Shown: in pieces, positions 1 through 7,428 of the stretch
Layout of the letters: each line of letters begins with the position of its first letter
Position numbering within the stretch: position 1 is the stretch's first letter
DNA from: an uncultured Opitutaceae bacterium
Lineage (GTDB): Bacteria > Verrucomicrobiota > Verrucomicrobiia > Opitutales > Opitutaceae
Direction: 5' to 3'
NCBI GenBank assembly: GCA_937128785.1
Contig: CAKZMS010000694.1
Location: 1 to 8,029, forward strand
Length of the DNA stretch: 8,029 nt
Notes under the pieces: generated by a model
Told to the model about the DNA's origin: nothing
Database searches by the model: none
The model's input: the letters and a program-made list of their open reading frames with translations, nothing else
Position numbers and translations under genes: made by a program

Positions 1-1
1 C

Positions 2-1216
2 TCCCTGGCGCTTCTGGGGCGTAACGGCGCGGGCAAATCCACCCTGCTGCAGATCATCGCAGGGACCCTGCAGCCTACCACCGGATCGATCGAATCGACC
101 GGACGAATTGCCGCCCTGCTGGAACTCGGCAGCGGCTTCACTCCGGATTTCACCGGGAGCGAAAACGTCTACCTCAATGCCTCGATTCTGGGGATGGCCC
201 AGGATGAGATAAGAGCACGGTTTGATCAAATCGTGGAGTATTCGGGCATCCGGGATTTCATCGATCAGCCGGTCAAGACCTACTCCAGTGGCATGACGCT
301 GAGACTCGCGTTTGCCGTCTGCGCTCATGTTGATGCCGATATCATCATCATCGACGAAGCTCTGGCCGTAGGAGATGCCCGCTTTTCCCTGAAGTGCTTT
401 GCGACCCTGAATCAGTTCATTCAGTCAGGGAAGACCGTCATTTTCGTATCCCACAGCACCAATGCGGTGAAGAACCTGTGCAACCGCGCCATCTTGCTCG
501 AACAAGGAGAGATGTTGCTCGACGGCAGCCCCAACGACGTCGTCAACATTTACTCCAAATTAATCGCCAGCCCCGAGGGAGCCAGTGCCGTTCGCGAAGA
601 TATCGCGAAATTGGCCACGGGAGAGTCTCTGACCGAAGAGGCTGGCGACAGTGAGGAGCCGGATCCAAACGCGCCAGAACCCGAAGATCCCACTCTCCAC
701 TCCCAAAACGCGATGCGCCTGCTGGTGGAAGAACGCTCTCACCTCCAACTCGCGGACAAGGAATATGCCTACGGGGGCAAACGGGGGGAGATCGAATCGG
801 TTCTCCTCTGCAATCGCAGCAATGAGCCGCGGCTCGATTTTGAATCGGGCGACCAAGCGAAGCTGCATATGGTTTGCTCTGCCTTCGAGGACATCCCCGC
901 CCCGATCTATGCGATCACCATCAAAGACCATCGCGGGCAGGAGGTGTTCGGCACCAACACCTACTTCCGCAACGAAACTCATCCGGCTGTTGCCGCCGGT
1001 GAAAAGGTGCATGTTGAGGTGGTGATTCAACTCAACCTCATTCCGGGAGTATATTTCATTTCGCTGGGTTGGGTGGAAGTCAGTGACGGCGAAGTCGACG
1101 TGATCCAGCGACGTTACGATGTCATCCGCTTGGAGATGACCGCCCGGGACCAGGCATTCGGTATCGCCTATTGCGATACATCCATTTCGGTCGGACCGGC
1201 CCCGGCTTCCTCCTAA
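2..1216 (+). CDS. wzt: Wzt-like polysaccharide ABC transporter ATP-binding protein with C-terminal glycan-binding domain (5' partial)
   Basis: ATPase subunit of a polysaccharide exporter that would work at the inner membrane with a Wzm-type permease encoded outside the window. The open frame runs in from the left edge with 404 residues visible; an internal ATG at 194 is not the start. Seen: Walker A GRNGAGKST (bases 17-43), a Wzt-type segment with GSGF and TGSENV, ABC signature YSSGM, Walker B IIIIDEA followed by the AVGD D-loop, and H-loop VSHS. An acidic, Pro/Glu-rich linker follows (roughly visible residues 185-225), then a beta-rich C-terminal domain from about residue 250 containing the GTNT motif typical of Wzt C-terminal domains. 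In O8/O9a-type systems that domain binds the modified non-reducing end of the glycan before export. The stop TAA shares its last A with the ATG of the next gene, implying translational coupling. Identification is firm; the substrate is unknown. Confidence 0.93.
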   Translation, partial: SLALLGRNGAGKSTLLQIIAGTLQPTTGSIESTGRIAALLELGSGFTPDFTGSENVYLNASILGMAQDEIRARFDQIVEYSGIRDFIDQPVKTYSSGMTLRLAFAVCAHVDADIIIIDEALAVGDARFSLKCFATLNQFIQSGKTVIFVSHSTNAVKNLCNRAILLEQGEMLLDGSPNDVVNIYSKLIASPEGASAVREDIAKLATGESLTEEAGDSEEPDPNAPEPEDPTLHSQNAMRLLVEERSHLQLADKEYAYGGKRGEIESVLLCNRSNEPRLDFESGDQAKLHMVCSAFEDIPAPIYAITIKDHRGQEVFGTNTYFRNETHPAVAAGEKVHVEVVIQLNLIPGVYFISLGWVEVSDGEVDVIQRRYDVIRLEMTARDQAFGIAYCDTSISVGPAPASS

Positions 1217-2244
1217 TGAAACCCGTGGAACTAACCCATCAAGGCGAGGCCCACGTCCTCACCGCCGGAGCGTCATTTCAAAGTCCCGCCGCGGCCGCTT
1301 TTTCCGATACCTCCCACGAGAATCTCCGAGCCCTTATTCGCGGCATGGCAGCCAAGACTCCGTGGCGGGAACTGGTGAACTCGCTGTTTGAGGCCAAGCA
1401 ACCGTGGTTGCACCAAATCATCAGCTCACCAAAGCGCAGTCGTTTCTTGGGAGACCTCCTGCCAAACGACTCCGGATCCGCGCTCGATATCGGATGTGGC
1501 TACGGCCAGATGACTCTTCCGCTACTCACCGCCGGTTGGGACGTCGTTGCCCTCGATCCCAGCGATTCCCGACTTCGATTTGTCGAAGCAGTGGTGCAGC
1601 AGGAACAATTGATCGATCGGGCCGCTTTCGTTTGTGCGGATTATCTGGATACCGAATTCCATACCCCATTCGATCTGTGCCTGTGCATTGGCGTGCTGGA
1701 ATGGGTCGGCGCCTTTCAGCATGAATCCGACCCGCTGGAGCGACAGCGACACTTCCTTCGCAAAGTTCGACAAGAACTGAGTGCCACGGGAAGCTTGATC
1801 ATCGGTATCGAAAACCGCATCGGACTGAAATATCTTTTGGGATGTGAGGATGACCATATTGGAGCGCCCAATATCGCCTGTCTTCCCGGAGCTTTGGCCA
1901 ATCGAATTTGGCGGGAAAAAACCGGTCAGCCCCTCTCCAGTTACACCTATACCCAGGCAGAGCTTGAAGCTTTGCTGCGGGAAGCGGGATTTCAGGAAAT
2001 CGAATTTTTTGCCGCCCTACCCGACTATAAATTAACCGAGGAATTGATCCCGTTGTCCGACGGGGGAAGCGAGTTCAACGCGGGCATGCTTTCCGGGGAG
2101 TTATTTCGCCCCGAGCATAACGGATACGACGGCAGCAAACTCTCCCCGGAGTTTCAGGATCGATTGCAAGGCACCTACGCGTCATTCGCCATGCAAGGGA
2201 TTGCGCATCACTTCGCCCCGAGCTTTTTCGTGAAAGCGAAATGA
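1216..2244 (+). CDS. Class I SAM-dependent methyltransferase (glycan-modifying, putative)
   Basis: A 342-residue methyltransferase, probably cytoplasmic and acting on a glycan or sugar intermediate. Seen: Rossmann motif I, ALDIGCGYGQ (residues 89-98), an acidic residue at the end of the next strand (D114 in VVALDPS) that would bind the SAM ribose, and a later conserved stretch GIENRIGLKYLLG (197-209) with PDYKL (269-273). I associate this combination with methyltransferases of surface-polysaccharide clusters. The frame is open from 1171, but the ATG at 1216 is preferred because it overlaps the upstream stop as TAATG; the extra 15 residues would lie inside wzt. No clear Shine-Dalgarno sequence is visible, consistent with coupling. 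Its end overlaps the next gene by ATGA. Context next to a Wzt with a binding domain suggests capping or decoration of the exported chain; that role is inference. The acceptor cannot be read from sequence. Confidence 0.88.
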   Translation: MKPVELTHQGEAHVLTAGASFQSPAAAAFSDTSHENLRALIRGMAAKTPWRELVNSLFEAKQPWLHQIISSPKRSRFLGDLLPNDSGSALDIGCGYGQMTLPLLTAGWDVVALDPSDSRLRFVEAVVQQEQLIDRAAFVCADYLDTEFHTPFDLCLCIGVLEWVGAFQHESDPLERQRHFLRKVRQELSATGSLIIGIENRIGLKYLLGCEDDHIGAPNIACLPGALANRIWREKTGQPLSSYTYTQAELEALLREAGFQEIEFFAALPDYKLTEELIPLSDGGSEFNAGMLSGELFRPEHNGYDGSKLSPEFQDRLQGTYASFAMQGIAHHFAPSFFVKAK

Positions 2245-3500
2245 AACCCGAACTCCTAGCTGCCCTCGATGAGTGTGCGAGTTCATGCAATTGGAAGAGC
2301 TGGCGACTCCACTCTGCCCTCCAGGGAAATCAGGACCGATCCCAGCCCCGGGACCATGCAATTATCGAAACCGACGGCAGAGCCCTGCTGAAGGTCACGA
2401 GGGGCGCCGGGGTGGAGCAAGCCTTCCGGAACCACAAAAATCTTCACCGGGCTTTACCCGATCTAACCGCGCCTCCCGGACACCTTTGTCCCACTGCGTC
2501 CGGTCCCGTTTGGATCCAGCCAGCCATTGCAGCCAAGAGTCTGGAAAGTCTGCTGAGCAACGCGGACACCCTCCCCTTGGCGATGTTAGCATACGATCGG
2601 CTGCAGGCCCGCCTTGGTGAAGTGGAAACGGCATCCACGCCCGATCAGTTGAGCGCTGAATTCGCCGAAGGGGCATCCCGATTTCGTAATCTCGAAATCT
2701 GGCGAAAAACCGATCGAACCCAGCTTGAAGCAATCCTCGCGGAGTTAAAAAATTCGTCGCGAGAAATGCCTTTGCGGCGGCGCTGGTCCAATGGGGATCT
2801 GACCAGTGAAAACATTCTGGTGAAGCCCGGGGGAGCTCCCCTGATCATTGCTGCGGAACACGCTCAGGAAACTCATTTCTACGCCGAAGACTTTGTGCGG
2901 TTGTCACAAGTTTCGCCGGCGGCGACGGCTCATCCGGCACTGAGTGCAATCATCGCGCCTCCTCAGCATCCTGCCATGGAGATGTTTTTCCAACTGAAGC
3001 AGCTTTGGCTCGAATGCACTCAGAACAACGCATCCTACCGCAGCCGAATCGCAGAACCCCGCCGGGACAATATCCTTAGCGGTCAGTTTCAGAACTATGA
3101 GCCCGCGGCGCCCGCTTCGCTGCGTTGTCGCCCCCCCGAAACCACAACGCAACTGTTTCACTCCGTGGACGGCAACTGGCGGGAGGAAGACTCGGTTCGG
3201 GTAAACTACCGGACCGACCGCTCCCAATTGGTGGCGCTGCCCGTGCACGATCAGTCCACCTACTTTCGCCTGGACCCTTCGGATCTCGCGGCGGCTCTGA
3301 AAATTCGATCAATGCGGGCGATAAAAGCCAAACTCAGCATATCTGATTTAGTTCCCGGGGTCCAATCAGCCAACTGCACCCTCTCTCGCCCCCATCCCGA
3401 TACCCTGATCGTCGAACCCTCCGATTCGGATCCCCAACTCTCACTTGAGATCCCCGATGGAACCCAATGGATCTGCTGGGATGTCTCTCCTTGCCAGTGA
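2241..3500 (+). CDS. Kinase/aminoglycoside-phosphotransferase-fold protein with C-terminal beta domain; possible pseudokinase
   Basis: A 419-residue protein starting at an ATG that overlaps the methyltransferase stop (ATGA). The first ~250 residues look like a divergent protein-kinase/APH fold: a candidate strand-3 lysine at K51 (ALLKV), and a catalytic loop WSNGDLTSEN (182-191) with D186 and N191 in the places of the HGDxxxxN Asp and Asn. The following strand, where active relatives have a metal-binding Asp (typically I-D-F/W-E), reads IIAAEHA, so Ala204 replaces the Asp. Activity is therefore doubtful. Residues ~300-395 (from TQLFHSVDG, with a WREEDSV stretch and FRLDPSD) resemble a small beta domain often found beside GT2 domains in large polysaccharide glycosyltransferases. 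No signal peptide or membrane segment is seen. Position directly after a methyltransferase recalls the methyltransferase-kinase pairing of WbdD. The fold assignment is moderate, function inferred; a non-catalytic scaffold is equally possible. Confidence 0.7.
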   Translation: MKPELLAALDECASSCNWKSWRLHSALQGNQDRSQPRDHAIIETDGRALLKVTRGAGVEQAFRNHKNLHRALPDLTAPPGHLCPTASGPVWIQPAIAAKSLESLLSNADTLPLAMLAYDRLQARLGEVETASTPDQLSAEFAEGASRFRNLEIWRKTDRTQLEAILAELKNSSREMPLRRRWSNGDLTSENILVKPGGAPLIIAAEHAQETHFYAEDFVRLSQVSPAATAHPALSAIIAPPQHPAMEMFFQLKQLWLECTQNNASYRSRIAEPRRDNILSGQFQNYEPAAPASLRCRPPETTTQLFHSVDGNWREEDSVRVNYRTDRSQLVALPVHDQSTYFRLDPSDLAAALKIRSMRAIKAKLSISDLVPGVQSANCTLSRPHPDTLIVEPSDSDPQLSLEIPDGTQWICWDVSPCQ

Positions 3501-3539
3501 GCTTGAACCCACTTTCGGTCAGATCTCCTCCCCACCGCC

Positions 3540-6500
3540 GTGATTCAGACGCCTTATCCATTTAGCCTAACCAGCGCCGAAGGCTTCATCGAGGAAGCGC
3601 AATGGCACACCAGCGGAGAGCTTCCACTCCGGGTGAATGGTTGGATCTATTTTGGCCCCGATCGACCGTGGCGCAGGATCGTCGCCCGCGTGGCTGAGAT
3701 GGACGAGTATGGCGTGGAGTATCGCGAACGACTCGACGTAGGCGATGCTTTGAAGGGAGCAGTCGGGGCCCAGCGGACCGGATTCGAGATTCAGATTCCG
3801 GTTCTGCCGGTGGATGCAGTCTTGCATCTGGAAGCAGAGTTTCCCGACAACTCAAGAGTTCGATTAATCGACCTTCCCGTCGCATTGATTCCAGGCCGAA
3901 GTGCCCTGCTGGGAGACTATCATCATCGTCCCACTCCACCGGTCCCGGTGCTCCATCCCCTGGACCCGTCGCCCCGCTTGCCGGAGTTTACGGTGGTTAT
4001 TCCCGTCTTTCGTCCACGTATCTCGGAACTACGTGAGTGTCTTGATTCACTCTGCCACCAAACCTACGGCGATTGGCGGGCCGTGTTGGTAGATGACGGG
4101 AGTGAGGACCCGGAACTTTCGAAGACACTTGAAACCTATGCTGCTCGTGAAGACCGCTTCTCGCTCATCCGGCAATCCAATCAAGGTATCGCTCGGGCGA
4201 GCAATGCCGCGATAAACTCATCCACCGGACCCTGGGTCTGTTTTCTGGATCAAGATGACCGCCTCTACCCCGAAGCGCTCGCCACGATTGCCCAAGAGAT
4301 CGAAGAAAACCCCGAAGCGAATGTGGTCTATACTGACGAGGAAAAGATCACTCAATCGGGCAAGCTTCACAACCCCTTGTTCAAGCCGGGATGGTCCCCG
4401 CATTTCCTACGGGGGACGATGTATTGCGGGCACCTGCTGTGCGTTCGACGCGAGGTGCTAAAGCAATCCGGACCGCCCGATCCCACGTTTGATGGTGTGC
4501 AGGACTTTGAATTGGCCCTGCGAATATCCGAAACCAACCCCACCGTGCACCATATACCTGCGGTGCTCTACCAATGGCGCATGGGGGAACACAGCTCTGC
4601 CCGCGAAGGCAATATCAAGGGGGATATGGATTCACTGCAAAAACGGGCGGTGGAGGAGCACTTGGCACGAGTGGGGCATCCGGGTACGGTCACCCCTCAA
4701 GGAAGGCACCGCCTATTGGTCGATCCGCCCGAGGATTACTCAATCCCTTCCTTCGTCGAGATTGACGTGGATTCCCCCCGGAACGTCTCAGTCGAGCCAA
4801 TCTCGGAGCAATTCGTTGTGGTGCGGGATCGAAGCCAACCTGAGTGCGTGATCGACTCCAACAGCCTGAGGCGACTTTTGTTTCATGCCGATTGCTCTCC
4901 CCGTGAAGTTTTCGTCCCCCTGTTTATTAGCCAGGACGGCGTAGTGGCGGAGTCGGGATGCACCATCTCCGAGAATGGAGACCTCGTTCGGATCATGCGG
5001 GGCTTTGACCCCCAAAGCGATGGTTTCAACGGATCCCTCATTTGTCACCGTGAAGTGGCCGCAACATCAGGCACGTTGATGGTGATGAGCACTGCAATGT
5101 GGAACCAAATCAGGGAATCCCTGCATCCTGATTCCACCGGAGTATTGGCTGACCACATCTGGAATTCCGATTTGGGGATAGTGGTGATCGCCAACGCTCG
5201 GGCCCGCCTGCAGCGCAATTTTCAAGAAATCTCGGCAAGCGCGGGTCGTTTGAGATCCGAATCACGAGAGGACCGATTCTTTAATCCTCATTTTGACGCC
5301 CGCCGAGCAGACTACGCTCTCACGCAGAGCTACCGCTCGCACCAAGGATTCAGGTTCAGTTTGCCGGCTCCGCCCGCCTCCACGGACCCCCGCATTCGGA
5401 TTATTGGTTGGTGCTTGGATAAATCGAATCACCCGCCGACAAGCGCCCGCATTGGTGGGGTAGATTGGGAAGTCGAAGCCTCCGTCGACATCGATCGGCC
5501 GGATGTTGCGCTACAAATCCCGGCCGCCCGCGATCAAAACCCGGGTTTCGAATTTCGATTCGAGCTCCCCCCCGGAGACTATCCTTTTCGCTTTGAGGTC
5601 AAGACTGCCTGCGCCGGCTCCTGGGTCCTATTGCACGAAGGGGTTCTGCAAATAGAATCGGGCCAACGGTGCGCTCCTCAGAGTGATCCCGGTAAGTTGA
5701 TCGCGTTCCAGCTGGGGCTTCACCCCCAATTCCCCCTTCGCGAACCTCATTTTGATCGATTCGTCATCTCGAGCGCCTCCGCCCCCCAACCGCGATTGAG
5801 CCTAACGACGCCGAGTTACGAACAGGGCCGGTTTCTTCCCCGGACGGTGACATCCGTGGCGGACAACGATTTGGAGGGAATTGACTACGTTATCCAAGAC
5901 GCCGGTTCAAAAGATGAAACGACAGGCTACCTGCGGACCCTCGATCAGCCGCACCTTCGCTGGTTTCAGGAACCGGACAACGGGCAAGCGGATGCCATTG
6001 CGCGTGGATTCGAAAAATCGCGGTTTCGCGAGCCCGACGATTTGATGGCGTGGATCAACGCCGACGATTTCTACGTGCCGGGCGCCCTGGATTTTGTGAG
6101 GTCATTTTTTGCCCAGCATCCCGAGATCGATGTTCTCTATGGAAATCGGATTGTGGTGAACGAACAAGGGCTCGAGTTAAATCGGTGGCATCTCCCCGGT
6201 CATGACTCCGATGTCTTGCCGTGGAATGACTATGTTCCGCAGGAGACGCTTTTTTGGCGACGACGCATCTGGGATCAGGTGGGTGGAATAGATACCAAAT
6301 TCCAATTCGCCCTGGATTGGGATCTACTACTGCGCTTCCAGCAAGCGAGTGCAAAAATCGTTCATGTGCCTGAGTTTCTCGCCTGCTTTCGAGTCCACTC
6401 GGCCCAGAAAACATCGAGTCAGATGCAGACGGTGGGGAGTGCTGAGATGAATCGCCTGAGGAAACGAAGCTTTGGACGAGAAATTGCGACCAATGAGCTC

Positions 6501-6569
6501 AATCATGCGCCTGCGGTGCAGGACTTTTTGATCAGAAGCTACGAGCTAAGCTCCCAAGTTGATCCCTAG
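3540..6569 (+). CDS. Multidomain family 2 glycosyltransferase (two GT2 domains plus a degenerate half domain)
   Basis: A 1009-residue glycosyltransferase, likely a chain polymerase or adaptor enzyme for the surface glycan. Domains in order: beta-sandwich segment (~28-118); GT2 domain (~149-385) starting EFTVVIPVF, with VDDGSED and the metal-binding DQDD (237-240); a stretch (~430-560) resembling the C-terminal half of a GT2 domain without a nucleotide-binding half; a second beta-sandwich segment (~615-708); and a second GT2 domain (~752-1000) starting RLSLTTPSY, with NADD (840-843) and a later ALDWDLLLR. No transmembrane helices are evident, so it is probably cytoplasmic or membrane-associated. 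The start is a GTG at 3540; an in-frame stop at 3504 and no other start between make it the only long-frame option, but no good Shine-Dalgarno precedes it. It lies 39 bases after the kinase-like gene. Sugar donor and linkage cannot be predicted. Confidence 0.9.
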   Translation: MIQTPYPFSLTSAEGFIEEAQWHTSGELPLRVNGWIYFGPDRPWRRIVARVAEMDEYGVEYRERLDVGDALKGAVGAQRTGFEIQIPVLPVDAVLHLEAEFPDNSRVRLIDLPVALIPGRSALLGDYHHRPTPPVPVLHPLDPSPRLPEFTVVIPVFRPRISELRECLDSLCHQTYGDWRAVLVDDGSEDPELSKTLETYAAREDRFSLIRQSNQGIARASNAAINSSTGPWVCFLDQDDRLYPEALATIAQEIEENPEANVVYTDEEKITQSGKLHNPLFKPGWSPHFLRGTMYCGHLLCVRREVLKQSGPPDPTFDGVQDFELALRISETNPTVHHIPAVLYQWRMGEHSSAREGNIKGDMDSLQKRAVEEHLARVGHPGTVTPQGRHRLLVDPPEDYSIPSFVEIDVDSPRNVSVEPISEQFVVVRDRSQPECVIDSNSLRRLLFHADCSPREVFVPLFISQDGVVAESGCTISENGDLVRIMRGFDPQSDGFNGSLICHREVAATSGTLMVMSTAMWNQIRESLHPDSTGVLADHIWNSDLGIVVIANARARLQRNFQEISASAGRLRSESREDRFFNPHFDARRADYALTQSYRSHQGFRFSLPAPPASTDPRIRIIGWCLDKSNHPPTSARIGGVDWEVEASVDIDRPDVALQIPAARDQNPGFEFRFELPPGDYPFRFEVKTACAGSWVLLHEGVLQIESGQRCAPQSDPGKLIAFQLGLHPQFPLREPHFDRFVISSASAPQPRLSLTTPSYEQGRFLPRTVTSVADNDLEGIDYVIQDAGSKDETTGYLRTLDQPHLRWFQEPDNGQADAIARGFEKSRFREPDDLMAWINADDFYVPGALDFVRSFFAQHPEIDVLYGNRIVVNEQGLELNRWHLPGHDSDVLPWNDYVPQETLFWRRRIWDQVGGIDTKFQFALDWDLLLRFQQASAKIVHVPEFLACFRVHSAQKTSSQMQTVGSAEMNRLRKRSFGREIATNELNHAPAVQDFLIRSYELSSQVDP

Positions 6570-6738
6570 ACCAGTGCGCAACGGCTTTGAACTCATGTGT
6601 TGTGATAGCTCTGGTAACTGGCATACACGTAGGTTGCCTGTTTCAATCACATAACAGTGCACGTCCCGTTTCACCCAACCGCATCTCAACCATAGCGCTG
6701 CCCGGGCCCCGGCGAATACTCAGCTAGGAAAACAACCC
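6570..6738. other. 169-bp intergenic spacer, largest gap in the locus
   Basis: All other gene joints in the locus overlap or leave 39 bases, so this gap is the only place inside the window where a new transcript could plausibly begin. I see no strong sigma-70 promoter, no hairpin followed by a T tract, and no RNA gene. The end of the spacer is GC-rich (GCCCGGGC palindrome at 6700-6707) and then carries the ribosome binding site of the coiled-coil gene. Confidence 0.6.
6726..6730 (+). promoter_or_regulatory. Ribosome binding site supporting a GTG start
   Basis: AGGAA lies 8 bases upstream of the GTG at 6739. It is the clearest Shine-Dalgarno-like sequence before any gene in the window and decides the start of the coiled-coil gene in favour of this GTG. 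Confidence 0.6.
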
Positions 6739-7428
6739 GTGAACGTTTCTCCCAAAGAATCCATCCTCCACCTTCGCCAAGAGCTTATTCTTGCCCGGAC
6801 CCGCATGCAGGAACTGGAGGATCGCATCCTCGAGGGGAAAACCGCGCAGGCAGACGCGGTCTCCTTACTGGGCCAAGCTGAACTAGTACTGGAAGAGAAG
6901 ATCGCCTATATCATTGAACTCGACCGCTCGCTAAGTGACCGGATCCGGGAACTTGAAGCCGAGTGCGACCGGAAAACGGAGGAAATCGAGAACCGGGGAA
7001 AAGCCTTGAGCGATGCCCGGGAAGAGGATCGAAAAAACCGGGAAGCTCGGGATACGGTTATCGGCGATCTCAACGCCCGATTGGAGAAAGCCAACCAAGA
7101 GACGAATCAGGCGCACCAAGTCGCCGGAGACATCAACCGGGAGCTCACCAAGTCTACGGAAGAGGCTGCCCGACTCAGGGCGGACATTGACCAACTCGAA
7201 CAGCAGCTTTCCCAACAACGGGAAGCCGCGAAAGTGCTCCAAGCAAAACTAGAGGATTTGGATTCCCGACACTCCGATAAAGAAGCCGCCCTCCAAGAAT
7301 CGCAAAAATCACTGCAGGCTTCCCGTGAGGAAACCAGGGCGGCTCAAGCCATCATCGATCAAATCCAAGATTCCTCCCTTTGGCGGTGGAGTAAGTGGTG
7401 GCGTTCGTGGTTTGGTCCCAAGGTATGA
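6739..7428 (+). CDS. Long coiled-coil protein with Trp-rich amphipathic C-terminus
   Basis: A 229-residue protein starting at GTG with an AGGAA site 8 bases upstream. After Pro5 there is no proline until the GPKV tail; the sequence is rich in Glu, Gln, Arg, Lys and Ala with heptad-like Leu/Ile/Val spacing, so nearly the whole chain should be one helix, about 30 nm long if continuous. The last 18 residues (212-229) hold five Trp with Arg and Lys (DSSLWRWSKWWRSWFG). This looks like a membrane-interface or partner-binding helix and resembles the SxxWRxTxPLR-like tails that follow coiled coils in polysaccharide glycosyltransferases. No catalytic domain is present. In WbdD a coiled coil measures glycan length; a similar spacer or ruler role here is inference from context. 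Its stop overlaps the next ATG (ATGA). The coiled-coil call is secure; the role is not. Confidence 0.8.
   Translation: MNVSPKESILHLRQELILARTRMQELEDRILEGKTAQADAVSLLGQAELVLEEKIAYIIELDRSLSDRIRELEAECDRKTEEIENRGKALSDAREEDRKNREARDTVIGDLNARLEKANQETNQAHQVAGDINRELTKSTEEAARLRADIDQLEQQLSQQREAAKVLQAKLEDLDSRHSDKEAALQESQKSLQASREETRAAQAIIDQIQDSSLWRWSKWWRSWFGPKV

Noticed and set aside
560..1030. 156-residue minus-strand open frame opposite the Wzt C-terminal domain
   Set aside because: It lies wholly antisense to a strongly supported gene with conserved motifs; its product has no recognisable domain or start context.
1171..1215. Upstream in-frame ATG extending the methyltransferase by 15 residues
   Set aside because: The extension lies inside the wzt coding sequence, and the ATG at 1216 makes the compact TAATG overlap typical of this operon.
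6600..6627. Possible promoter: TTGTGA, 16-base spacer, CATACA in the spacer before the coiled-coil gene
   Set aside because: Both boxes match the consensus only partly, the spacing is short of optimal, and such matches are expected by chance.
6696..6714. GC-rich palindromic stretch (GCCCGGGC and neighbours) as a terminator
   Set aside because: The stem is short with little room for a loop, and no T tract follows; it also lies just ahead of a gene start rather than behind a stop.
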